This document shows positions 1-6,759 of a stretch of DNA of 8,907 nt, in pieces. The stretch lies in contig CAZXGI010000093.1 of NCBI GenBank assembly GCA_964639965.1, positions 1 to 8,907 of the forward strand, read 5' to 3'. Source of the DNA: TMED23 sp964639965 (GTDB lineage: Bacteria; Pseudomonadota; Alphaproteobacteria; Rhodospirillales; UBA2165). Numbering within the stretch: the stretch's first letter is position 1; every line of letters starts with the position of its first letter. The notes under the pieces are model-generated. The model searched no databases. It was not told where the DNA came from and saw nothing but the letters and a program-made list of their open reading frames with translations. A program made the translations under genes and the position numbers.

Positions 1-86
1 CCAACAACCTCATGACCGTCTTTAAGTAGTCGCAATGATAGTTCATTACCAATAAAACCGGCACTTCCGGTAACAAGTATCTTCAT
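1..86 (-). CDS. Sugar-nucleotide epimerase, N-terminal fragment (probable UDP-uronate 4-epimerase), cut by the window edge
   Basis: The ATG is at 86-84, and 28 codons are visible before the window ends. They read MKILVTGSAGFIGNELSLRL followed by LKDGHEVVG. This is the first beta strand, the glycine-rich NAD loop (GSAGFIG, residues 7-13) and the second strand of an extended short-chain dehydrogenase. The wording resembles UDP-glucuronate 4-epimerases and their relatives more than GalE, but too little is present to fix the substrate. Only 13 bases separate it from the stop of the upstream UDP-GlcNAc dehydrogenase-like gene, so the two are very likely co-transcribed. In such pairs (compare TviB/TviC and WbpO/WbpP) the second enzyme usually inverts C4 of a UDP sugar or UDP-uronate. 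The Shine-Dalgarno sequence is poor, with only a GAG about 7 bases before the ATG. The catalytic Tyr-x-x-x-Lys lies outside the window. Confidence 0.8.
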   Translation of the reverse strand, partial: MKILVTGSAGFIGNELSLRLLKDGHEVV

Positions 87-99
87 TTAAGACTCATAA

Positions 100-1437
100 T
101 CACGCTTTGATGATCTTTCCTGACTTGTCATTAATTAATGCGGTTGCATTTCTGGTGTCAACGATCAACTTACTTTTTGCAACGAGTTCTTCGTAATTCA
201 CATTATCATGGTTTGTGCATATAATAGCGGCATCGTATTTTGCCAGTTCTTCACCAGACCAATCAATAGATTTCTGTCCGGCGAAATCTGAGTGTTCACG
301 GGTTTTGGGAATACTGGGAACGAACGGATCGAAATAAGCTGTCATAGATTCACGTGATTTTAGCAATCGTAACAAAGCAAAAGCGGGGCTTTCACGAGTA
401 TCATCAACATTCTTTTTATATGTTAGGCCTAGAATTAAGACCTTAGCCCCCTTAAGAGTCTTTTTAAACTTGGTTTTTAGGGTATTTTCCAACACCTCAA
501 TTATATGGGCTGGCATCTGCGTGTTAATTTTGCCAGCGAGTTCAATAAATTTTGTTTTTTGTCCAAATTGTCTTGCTCGATAGGTCAGATAAAATGGATC
601 AATTGGAATACAATGACCTCCAAGACCTGGGCCAGGATAGAAGGGCATATAACCAAAGGGTTTACTTTTTGCAGATTCAATAACTTCCCAGATGTCTATA
701 CCCATTTTTTCATAAATAATTTTGAGTTCATTAACCATTGCGATATTCACAGAGCGAAAAATGTTCTCGGTTAACTTAACCGCCTCGGCGATCTCCAATG
801 ATGAAACCGGGATTGTTTCGACAACAACTTGATCATACATCGCGCATGCAATTTGAAGTGCGTTATCACCATCCCCCCCAACTATTTTTGGGATACCCGC
901 AGTTTTGAAAATTTTGTTACCTGGATCTTCGCGTTCGGGTGAGTAAGCCAGGAAAAAATCCTCGCCTGAAGTTAAATCATCACCTTCTAAAATAGGTTTC
1001 AACACTTCTGTGCTTGTGCCAGGGTATGTAGTTGATTCAAGAACGATTAATTGATTTTTTTTAAGATAAGGTTTTATAAATTCAGCCGTGGAGGTGATAA
1101 AGGTTAGATCCGGCTCTAGATTTTTGGTAAGAGGGGTTGGCACGCAAATCAAGATAGCATCAACTTCGGAAATTTTGGAAAAATCACTTGTCGGCATCAA
1201 TATATTGTTTGATACAGATCTGGAGATATTTTCGTTAGAAATATATTGAATATAAGACGTCCCACTAGTTAACGAGTCTATTTTTGTTTGGTCTATATCA
1301 AAACCATAAACCTGGAATGCATTATTAACGAATGTCAGAGCTAGCGGTAGTCCAACATAACCGAGACCAATTATACCTATCCTAGCAGATTTTTTCTCAA
1401 ATTTTCTTTTGATTTTGTTTATGTGTTTTGACGTCAT
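100..1437 (-). CDS. UDP-N-acetyl-D-glucosamine 6-dehydrogenase (WbpA/TviB type)
   Basis: This 445-residue protein belongs to the UDP-glucose/GDP-mannose dehydrogenase superfamily and has the usual length. It is expected to oxidise C6 of a UDP sugar in two NAD+-dependent steps in the cytoplasm, giving a UDP-uronate for surface polysaccharide. Visible landmarks, in order, are the NAD loop GLGYVG (24-29), ESTTYPG (134-140), SPEREDPGN (166-174), KLTEN with the conserved Lys221 and Asn225, GGHCIPIDP with the catalytic Cys276, and NVDDTRESPA (343-352) in the C-terminal UDP-binding domain. The SPEREDPGN wording is that of UDP-GlcNAc dehydrogenases (WbpA) rather than UDP-glucose or UDP-ManNAc dehydrogenases, so UDP-GlcNAcA is the likely product; substrate assignment is by family resemblance. 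All key residues are present. The gene starts 94 bases after the heparinase-like gene and is followed 13 bases later by an epimerase gene. No strong Shine-Dalgarno sequence precedes the ATG, and no obvious promoter was found. Confidence 0.9.
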   Translation of the reverse strand: MTSKHINKIKRKFEKKSARIGIIGLGYVGLPLALTFVNNAFQVYGFDIDQTKIDSLTSGTSYIQYISNENISRSVSNNILMPTSDFSKISEVDAILICVPTPLTKNLEPDLTFITSTAEFIKPYLKKNQLIVLESTTYPGTSTEVLKPILEGDDLTSGEDFFLAYSPEREDPGNKIFKTAGIPKIVGGDGDNALQIACAMYDQVVVETIPVSSLEIAEAVKLTENIFRSVNIAMVNELKIIYEKMGIDIWEVIESAKSKPFGYMPFYPGPGLGGHCIPIDPFYLTYRARQFGQKTKFIELAGKINTQMPAHIIEVLENTLKTKFKKTLKGAKVLILGLTYKKNVDDTRESPAFALLRLLKSRESMTAYFDPFVPSIPKTREHSDFAGQKSIDWSGEELAKYDAAIICTNHDNVNYEELVAKSKLIVDTRNATALINDKSGKIIKA

Positions 1438-1471
1438 ATAATATGCCCACGCTGCATATGTGATTCGGGCA

Positions 1472-1488
1472 TCCTAACTGTTTTAGGA
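1472..1488. repeat. Short perfect inverted repeat between the heparinase-like and UDP-sugar dehydrogenase genes
   Basis: TCCTAA (1472-1477) and TTAGGA (1483-1488) are perfect reverse complements separated by five bases. They sit inside the 94-base gap at 1438-1531. On the transcribed strand the hairpin lies about 44 bases past the heparinase-like stop codon and is not followed by a T run, so it is not a standard Rho-independent terminator. It could be a weak operator or mRNA hairpin, or it could be chance. Confidence 0.3.
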
Positions 1489-1531
1489 ACATTGCAAACT
1501 GGTTGAGGTAAATTATGTTGAACGATGAACA

Positions 1532-3181
1532 TTAGATTCTGCTGAGTCGCCATTTTATGATTGCACCAGTTTTTCCCAGGGGTCCCGATATGTGAATTTG
1601 TTTGGTTTTTCGGCGTTTATTATTGTTATCAAAATAAATACTCTCTTCAAGGATGATAACTTGATCAATGCACGTAAATCTCCAGCCCGTCCCTTTACGA
1701 GTTTTTAAAATTGCTGAATATTTATTTTGTAGATTGGTGACTTGAACATTTGGATGTAGATGAAAACGTAGATTAAAATTATGGCCGCTGGTGCCGATTA
1801 AATTGTCTTCACCTTGTATTTTGTTACCATCTGGTGCGAGCATGATAAGACGACGATGTATTAATCCAAATAAATTTGAATAACCATCATAACTTGCTTC
1901 AATTATTGTGCTACCGCCGATTTCACGGCGACTGGAAGTCACTTGACCAGTCTTGCCAATAAAACCACCTTTTAAATTAATTTCAGAGGAGTTCGTGTTA
2001 TTTACAGTTATTGTAGAATGAGCAGCAGTAGAACGTAGAGCTTTTTGCCATTCTTTAGTTGGATTTTTGGGTATTCCGCAGTTAACAATAATTCGATCTT
2101 TTCCAGAGCTCATTTCGAAAGCTAAAGCACTAGCATGTCCCCATTTATTGGCCTTTGATTCTGGAGGGGATCCGGTATCAATCAGCATCATAGTTTTACC
2201 AGCAACGATTCGTTGAAAACCAGAATGGGGTGCGCTAGAGATAGCCCGTGTTTTTACTCCTGATTTTAGTAAAAGTATATCAATCATCGCAGGTTCACCT
2301 ATACCAGAACCATTGAAATACGCTAAACCACCATCTGCGTGTCTGAAGGTTCGTAATAATGGTACCATAATCTTAATTGCATTTATTAGCCAATTAGGGA
2401 CATCAATATGGGCTATTTTAAGTGTATGGCGAATAGAAATGAGGTCTGCCAAAACTTCTAGGTGAATTTGAGGGCTTCGTGAATAGTGACCCCCGTCGGG
2501 GTATAGTTGCAGTTTTAATTCACTTTCAAGTAATCGTAACCCATTATCTTTATAAACTTCAAAGTCTGGGAGAGATATACCACAATAAATCAAACCTTTT
2601 AATCCTCGAATTCGTCCTGGTCCAGCAATAGTTTTAATTAAGCTGCGATTGAGATGGCGGGCTTGTTTTGTAATTGCTTGAAAGAAAAGGTCATTAAATT
2701 CTTTTGTTGCGTCGCTAGCAAAAAACCCAAAATGAGTTATCCAATTTGTCAGTCGTTGGCCTAGAATATCAGCTTGCCAAGCTAAAGGTGACCATCTGGT
2801 GTATGTGTTGAGCCAAGTGGCAACATGTTTATGGGCCAAGTACCTAGCACGTTTGTTTCCGACAGCTCGAAGATCACTTAGCCAGCTAAATCCATGAAAA
2901 TATGCCTGCCACTGGGGGCTTCTGTTATTTGAAATTTCGCTTATATTATCTAATGGCCACCATTCATTATCAATTATTAATTTACCAGCAAGAATAGATT
3001 GTCCTGTTGTAGGATTGCCCGGTATAAGTTCAAGTGGTGTACCAAGCAAACGTTTAGGTGTTCGTCCAAACAAAGTATATAGGTAAAGAGGATTGCGATA
3101 GATTAGCCGATAAAATTTACCTAATATTGTAACTTGATTTATTGGTTCGAGATATATGCTTGGCATCGCTAATGTGGTCAT
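1532..3181 (-). CDS. Heparinase II/III-like family protein
   Basis: This 549-residue protein has the layout of the heparinase II/III-like proteins found beside rsmB in Alphaproteobacteria. An N-terminal, mostly helical, Trp-rich (alpha/alpha) toroid-like part (about 60-310) is followed by the heparinase II/III C-terminal beta domain (about 320-545). Visible landmarks are PDGGHYSRSPQIHLEVLADL (228-247), FNGSG (289-293), KWGHASALAFE (346-356), RSTAAHST (383-390), HRR (442-444) and RFHLHP (472-477). Named members of the superfamily are lyases that cleave uronic-acid-containing polysaccharides by beta-elimination, but the physiological substrate of this subgroup is, to my knowledge, not settled, so no specific reaction is claimed. 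I see no signal peptide. The gene starts 84 bases after rsmB. The start is uncertain: there is no Shine-Dalgarno sequence before the first ATG, and Met6 is an alternative. Genes for UDP-uronate synthesis follow directly, so a role in handling uronic-acid glycan is an attractive inference. Confidence 0.88.
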   Translation of the reverse strand: MTTLAMPSIYLEPINQVTILGKFYRLIYRNPLYLYTLFGRTPKRLLGTPLELIPGNPTTGQSILAGKLIIDNEWWPLDNISEISNNRSPQWQAYFHGFSWLSDLRAVGNKRARYLAHKHVATWLNTYTRWSPLAWQADILGQRLTNWITHFGFFASDATKEFNDLFFQAITKQARHLNRSLIKTIAGPGRIRGLKGLIYCGISLPDFEVYKDNGLRLLESELKLQLYPDGGHYSRSPQIHLEVLADLISIRHTLKIAHIDVPNWLINAIKIMVPLLRTFRHADGGLAYFNGSGIGEPAMIDILLLKSGVKTRAISSAPHSGFQRIVAGKTMMLIDTGSPPESKANKWGHASALAFEMSSGKDRIIVNCGIPKNPTKEWQKALRSTAAHSTITVNNTNSSEINLKGGFIGKTGQVTSSRREIGGSTIIEASYDGYSNLFGLIHRRLIMLAPDGNKIQGEDNLIGTSGHNFNLRFHLHPNVQVTNLQNKYSAILKTRKGTGWRFTCIDQVIILEESIYFDNNNKRRKTKQIHISGPLGKTGAIIKWRLSRI

Positions 3182-3265
3182 TAATGAATTTATAAAATTT
3201 ATTAAGTAGATTTCAAGTTTCTATTTAATCTAAATTAGAAACGACAACGAATCATTAAAATTTAA

Positions 3266-4579
3266 TTATTTACGGATAAGACATGTTGAAAAAAAACCAT
3301 CCATACCGTCCATATTTTTTTTTATTATTGAGTGTTTTTTGTTGGTAAAATTACTTAAATGGAAGGGCAGTGTCCTTATATCACCAGCATTAGTAATAAA
3401 TTCAGCGTGTTTTTTAATATTTTTAGATTTGATTAGTTTGCGTTGCCAATTTGGGTTTTCAGAAAGAAAAACGTCTATGACATTTGGCCCTTCTTCAGGT
3501 TGGAGTGAACAAGTACTGAAAACAATCTGACCGTCTGGTTTAGTCATTTCCGTCGCTGCTTTTAATAAGCGAAGTTGGGTGTGATGTGCCTGAAGAACTA
3601 TTTTGTCATTCTTGAGATATTTAACATCTGGGTGTCTTCTTATTGTGCCAGTTGAGCTGCACGGTGCATCAATTAGTACTCCATCTAACAATATTTTGGG
3701 TCGCCAAACTTCTGCGTCTTCACAAATTATTTCCGGGTAAAAAGAGAGGCGTTTGAGATTTTCTGTTAAGATTTGCAAACGTTTTTCTGATTTATCCAGC
3801 GCGATCACCTTAGCACCAGCTGAAATTAATTGAGCTGTTTTACCACCAGGTGCCGAGCAAATATCGGCGATTTTTTTTCCCTTTAAATTATTACCAAATA
3901 GTTGGACGGGTAGAGTGGCCGCAGCATCTTGTACCCACCATGCTCCTGCTCTATAACCATTAAGGGAGGGGATGTTTGTCGATGGTGGTAGCCGAATACC
4001 CCCGGTTGAAAGTATCTGACCGCCAAGTTTATCGGCCCAAATTTTAGGGTCAGATTTAACCCATATATCTAAGGGTGGTATTTTAAGGTGTGCCCTAGCA
4101 ATATTTCGCGTAGTTTGCTCGCCATATGCCTTTGTCCAAGAATTCCACAACCAATCTGGTGTGTTTAGTCTCTCGGCATCTTGTGTTTCAGTAAGTTTTT
4201 TCCCTTCTCGGGCAACTCTTCGTAATATTGCGTTTATCAGTTTCTTATGCGCGTCTTGGCGTTTTTGGATAGCTAGTTTTACACTTGTGTCAACGGCTGC
4301 ATATGATGGAATATTTAGAAATAAAAGTTGGCATATACCAATACGAAGAATAATTCTTGTATCCATAGCCTTCTTAGGGAGATCTTTTGTTAAAAATTGG
4401 CTAATAATATCGTCTATTTGTCCCATGTGCCTTAGAGTAGTCAAAATAATATTATATGCTAAATTTCGATCTCGTGGTTCAAGCTTTTTCACCCGTTTAT
4501 GCTGGTTGAATACTTCTTCAAAGGGTTTGCGTGACCTCAGCGTGGTATTGATAACATCAAAGGTAATAGCTCTAGGCAT
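3266..4579 (-). CDS. rsmB: 16S rRNA (cytosine(967)-C(5))-methyltransferase RsmB
   Basis: The 437-residue protein has the standard RsmB (Sun/Fmu) architecture: a NusB-like RNA-binding domain (about 1-140) followed by a Rossmann-fold SAM methyltransferase of the NOL1/NOP2/Sun family. Visible motifs are RDRNLAYNII near residue 36, WWVQDAAA (214-221), the SAM-binding motif ADICSAPGGKT (238-248), DAPCSSTGTIRRHPD (304-318) with the product-release Cys307, and STCSLQPEEG (355-364) with the attacking Cys357. GDIRTLPFHL (399-408) and the GMDGFF tail (425-430) fit the family C-terminus. It should methylate C967 of 16S rRNA in the cytoplasm using S-adenosylmethionine. The gene is complete, with all catalytic residues. 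It is followed after 84 bases by the heparinase-like gene, a common alphaproteobacterial pair. The upstream neighbour is an unrelated sugar kinase 97 bases away, and a possible promoter lies in that gap. The Shine-Dalgarno sequence before the ATG is weak. Confidence 0.96.
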   Translation of the reverse strand: MPRAITFDVINTTLRSRKPFEEVFNQHKRVKKLEPRDRNLAYNIILTTLRHMGQIDDIISQFLTKDLPKKAMDTRIILRIGICQLLFLNIPSYAAVDTSVKLAIQKRQDAHKKLINAILRRVAREGKKLTETQDAERLNTPDWLWNSWTKAYGEQTTRNIARAHLKIPPLDIWVKSDPKIWADKLGGQILSTGGIRLPPSTNIPSLNGYRAGAWWVQDAAATLPVQLFGNNLKGKKIADICSAPGGKTAQLISAGAKVIALDKSEKRLQILTENLKRLSFYPEIICEDAEVWRPKILLDGVLIDAPCSSTGTIRRHPDVKYLKNDKIVLQAHHTQLRLLKAATEMTKPDGQIVFSTCSLQPEEGPNVIDVFLSENPNWQRKLIKSKNIKKHAEFITNAGDIRTLPFHLSNFTNKKHSIIKKNMDGMDGFFSTCLIRK

Positions 4580-4613
4580 AAAATTACTTTAGAATTTTCA
4601 AGTTAACTGGCCA

Positions 4614-4642
4614 ATATTAATAAAAGCGTCAGATTTTACCAA
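4614..4642 (-). promoter_or_regulatory. Possible sigma70-type promoter for rsmB
   Basis: Read on the minus strand, TTGGTA (4642-4637, four of six matches to the -35 consensus) is followed by a 17-base spacer and TAATAT (4619-4614, four of six matches to the -10 consensus). The -10 box ends about 34 bases before the rsmB ATG. Correct spacing in the right gap supports it, but AT-rich DNA gives many such matches by chance. If real, rsmB and the heparinase-like gene can be expressed independently of the sugar genes upstream. Confidence 0.35.
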
Positions 4643-4676
4643 AAATCAATAAATTAATCTTCATATTTTAATTATA

Positions 4677-5681
4677 TTAGCTATTTTCGGTTTCTTCAGG
4701 ATCATAAACAATAACCTTACTGCCGTCATGATCCAGCTTAAAATTAACATATACTATATTAGAAAGGATTTTTTTGATGATAGGATGTTTTTCTTTTGGG
4801 GCTACAAATAAAATAAATCCCCCACCTCCAGCTCCCAGAAGTTTTCCACCATATGCTCCAGCACTGCGTCCTTTTTCATAAATATCATTAATCTCAGTAG
4901 TGGTTACAGAGTTGGCGAGTGTTTTCTTTAGCATCCAACTTTCGTGCAGTAAATTTCCAAATTCTTTAATTGAATCTTTCTTTTGTTCTAAAATTTTGGC
5001 GCCTTCCTCCACCATTTCATGCATTTGAGACAGCTCTGATTTTCTACTGCCAAAGTTTTTTAATTGCTCCCCCGCGATTTCTGATGCAAATCTTGAAACC
5101 CCTGTATAAAAAAGTAGCATAGAATCTTCCAGATTACGGATATTTCCTAGATTTGTTATAATTGGTGATACATTTTTAGTACCATCTGGTTCAAATTTAA
5201 TTATATTGAATCCACCATATGCCGTTGTAATTTGATCCTGGCAACCTACATTTTCTTTCATTATTTCTTGTTCAATATAGGTTGCATGTGCAGCGAGATC
5301 TTGTTTAGTACTTCGGCGTCCCTCAAGGGCATTTATTGCATTTAGCAACCCAACTGCAAATGATGAACTTGAACCCAGTCCTGCTCGAGCTGGCAAATCG
5401 CCATCATGATGAATTTCTAAGCCTTTTTTTGGGTTCAGTTCATTTAAAATAGCTTTTACTGTTGGATGTTGAATTTCATTAATTGAGGTAACGTGTTCTA
5501 CTTTTGAGTATACGATTCGATGTCGATGTTCAAAAAAAGGTGGTAAATATCGGATACTAATATAACAATATTTATCGATTGAGGTTGCCAATACAGCTCC
5601 ACCATTTTTTTCATACCAAGATGGGTAATCTGTACCACCACCGAAAAATGAAATACGAAACGGGGTCCGTGTTATAATCAT
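4677..5681 (-). CDS. GHMP-family sugar kinase, D-glycero-D-manno-heptose 7-phosphate kinase (HddA)-like
   Basis: This 334-residue cytosolic GHMP kinase has the usual family length. It opens with ITRTPFRISFFGGGTDYP (3-20), the sugar-binding N-terminus typical of HddA-type kinases. GHMP motif 2, LPARAGLGSSSSFAVG (96-111), is the ATP phosphate-binding loop; NVGCQDQ (144-150) carries the conserved catalytic Asp149; motif 3, KLLGAGGGGF (280-289), is intact. HddA proteins phosphorylate C1 of D-glycero-D-manno-heptose 7-phosphate on the way to GDP-heptose. The related enzymes of that path (GmhA isomerase, GmhB phosphatase, HddC guanylyltransferase) are not in the window, so the substrate is an inference from family resemblance, and a different sugar or sugar phosphate is possible. 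It lies 118 bases after the SDR gene, a looser spacing than the 21 bases between that gene and the ColD-like gene, so it may have its own promoter, although I could not identify a convincing one. The Shine-Dalgarno sequence is weak (GGTAG, about 8 bases before the ATG). Confidence 0.85.
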   Translation of the reverse strand: MIITRTPFRISFFGGGTDYPSWYEKNGGAVLATSIDKYCYISIRYLPPFFEHRHRIVYSKVEHVTSINEIQHPTVKAILNELNPKKGLEIHHDGDLPARAGLGSSSSFAVGLLNAINALEGRRSTKQDLAAHATYIEQEIMKENVGCQDQITTAYGGFNIIKFEPDGTKNVSPIITNLGNIRNLEDSMLLFYTGVSRFASEIAGEQLKNFGSRKSELSQMHEMVEEGAKILEQKKDSIKEFGNLLHESWMLKKTLANSVTTTEINDIYEKGRSAGAYGGKLLGAGGGGFILFVAPKEKHPIIKKILSNIVYVNFKLDHDGSKVIVYDPEETENS

Positions 5682-5729
5682 CTTTGTCTACCAAGGCATA
5701 AGGTATATAAGATTGTGTAGTCCAGATTA

Positions 5730-5746
5730 TTTTTCTTTTTCTTTTT
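5730..5746. repeat. Short tandem repeat (TTTTTC)n upstream of the GHMP kinase
   Basis: The plus strand reads TTTTTCTTTTTCTTTTT, almost three perfect copies of a hexamer, in the 118-base gap between the SDR stop and the kinase start. On the transcribed strand it is an A-rich purine tract ending about 48 bases before the kinase ATG. It may act as an UP-like or spacer element or vary in copy number, or it may only reflect AT-rich composition. Confidence 0.5.
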
Positions 5747-5799
5747 ATTGTAATTATTGATGGTCATTGTACCGAGTTTTATTATTACGTTGGTCTCTA

Positions 5800-6738
5800 T
5801 CAAACGTTACCGTATATCGTATTCCGAATCATGCGATAGCCTTTAATCAATTCAATAATTCCATTATCTAAAGAATATATTGTCCTATATCCCGTTGCTT
5901 CTATACGGGCATTAGATATAATATAATCTCGTTTATCCGGATCTTCACCAATAGGGGCTTCTAGATAAACAAAATTTGGAATATGTTCTTTGATTTTTTT
6001 ACACAGCTCTACTTTCGAAAGGTTTGCGTTCGAAAGCCCCACATTGTATGGCTTATTTTTCATGTTACTAAAATTATCGATACTATGTTTAAATGCACGG
6101 GCGGCATCTTGTATATGAATATAGTTTCGTTTGAAGTGGGATTCAAAAAGAACCACCGCCCGATCGGTAATAGCGCGATAAACAAAATCATTAACCAAAA
6201 GATCGATCCGCATGCGTGGTGACATTCCAAAGACTGTTGCTAATCTGAGACTTATGGCATTACCTCTATCAAGCACCGCTTTTTCAGCGTCAACCTTAGA
6301 AACACCATACAAAGAAATAGGTCTGAGGGGCGATTCTTCGTCACATTCTTGGTTTTTGTCACCGATTCCATAACCGGAATTTGTAATTGGTATAATTATG
6401 TGTTGATCAATACTTAGCATCTTGATCATTGTAATGATTGAATCTCTATTGGTTGAGGTTGCAGCGATTTCATCGGCTTCACACATAGGGGCGCCAACAA
6501 TAGCCGCTAGTGGGATAATTATATCGGCATTTTTAACGAGAGGTTTCAAAGTACGCTCATCTCTAGCATCTCCTCGGTAAACTTCAAAGTTTGAGTTGGA
6601 ACAATTTTGGGCAAGAGTATTTTGCCTAAACATGAAGTTATCCAATACGGTTACATTATGACCAGCTTCGAGCATTGTTGGTACAATCATAGAACCAAGA
6701 TACCCCCCCCCGCCGGTTATAAGAATTTTTTCACCCAT
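5800..6738 (-). CDS. NAD(P)-dependent sugar epimerase/reductase, extended SDR family
   Basis: This 312-residue extended short-chain dehydrogenase has the NAD(P) loop GGGGYLG (9-15), an acidic residue after beta 2 (VLDNF, Asp33), GDARD (56-60), PLAAIVG (76-82), and the catalytic pair Tyr144 and Lys148 in LYGVSK. HFKRNYIHIQDAARAF (201-216) is the substrate-binding and RxYIHVxD-like segment. Where nucleotide-sugar 4,6-dehydratases have Thr-Asp-Glu, this protein has Thr119-Asn120-Ser121 (TNSGYG), so it keeps the active-site Thr but lacks the acid pair needed to eliminate water. It is therefore more likely an epimerase or 4-ketoreductase. It follows the ColD-like 3-dehydratase by 21 bases, and such enzymes need a downstream 4-ketoreductase, which makes that role attractive but unproven. 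The coding strand has nine consecutive G at codons 10-12, so small length changes there would frameshift the gene almost at its start. The ATG is preceded by A7 and a weak GGA. Confidence 0.85.
   Translation of the reverse strand: MGEKILITGGGGYLGSMIVPTMLEAGHNVTVLDNFMFRQNTLAQNCSNSNFEVYRGDARDERTLKPLVKNADIIIPLAAIVGAPMCEADEIAATSTNRDSIITMIKMLSIDQHIIIPITNSGYGIGDKNQECDEESPLRPISLYGVSKVDAEKAVLDRGNAISLRLATVFGMSPRMRIDLLVNDFVYRAITDRAVVLFESHFKRNYIHIQDAARAFKHSIDNFSNMKNKPYNVGLSNANLSKVELCKKIKEHIPNFVYLEAPIGEDPDKRDYIISNARIEATGYRTIYSLDNGIIELIKGYRMIRNTIYGNV
6703..6711 (-). repeat. G9 homopolymer (C9 on the plus strand) inside the start region of the SDR gene
   Basis: Nine consecutive C on the plus strand (nine G in the coding sense) encode Gly10-Gly12 of the NAD-binding loop, about 27-36 bases into the gene. 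The preceding Gly9 codon is GGC. In comparable glycine loops of neighbouring genes the codons are mixed (for example GGT GGT GGT in the kinase), so the run is not required by the protein sequence. G/C homopolymers of this length in surface-glycan genes are the classic substrate for slipped-strand phase variation. Confidence 0.9.
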
Positions 6739-6759
6739 TTTTTTTATTCCGTTATCAAG

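Noticed and set aside
505..774. Plus-strand ORF of 89 codons
   Set aside because: It lies entirely inside the UDP-GlcNAc dehydrogenase gene on the opposite strand, where all catalytic motifs are intact, and shows no recognisable domain.
3218..3241. AT-rich stem-loop between rsmB and the heparinase-like gene (TTTCTATTTA pairing with TAAA and TAGAAA, one bulged T)
   Set aside because: It has only one G-C pair and no T run after it on the transcribed strand, so it is too weak to call a terminator; such pairings are common in AT-rich gaps.
3315..3323. T9 run (A9 in the coding sense) near the end of rsmB, and the T8/A8 runs nearby, considered as phase-variable tracts
   Set aside because: A/T runs of this length are expected in AT-rich DNA, and switching an rRNA methyltransferase near its C-terminus has no clear rationale, unlike the G9 run in the SDR gene.
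4161..4592. Plus-strand ORF of 143 codons, Ser/Ile/Phe-rich and membrane-like in look
   Set aside because: It is antisense to the NusB-like domain of rsmB. Its hydrophobic composition is what the complement of Lys/Glu/Asn-rich codons gives.
5682..5799. Promoter for the kinase based on TATATA (read on the minus strand at about 5709-5704)
   Set aside because: No acceptable -35 hexamer is found at 16-18 bases upstream.
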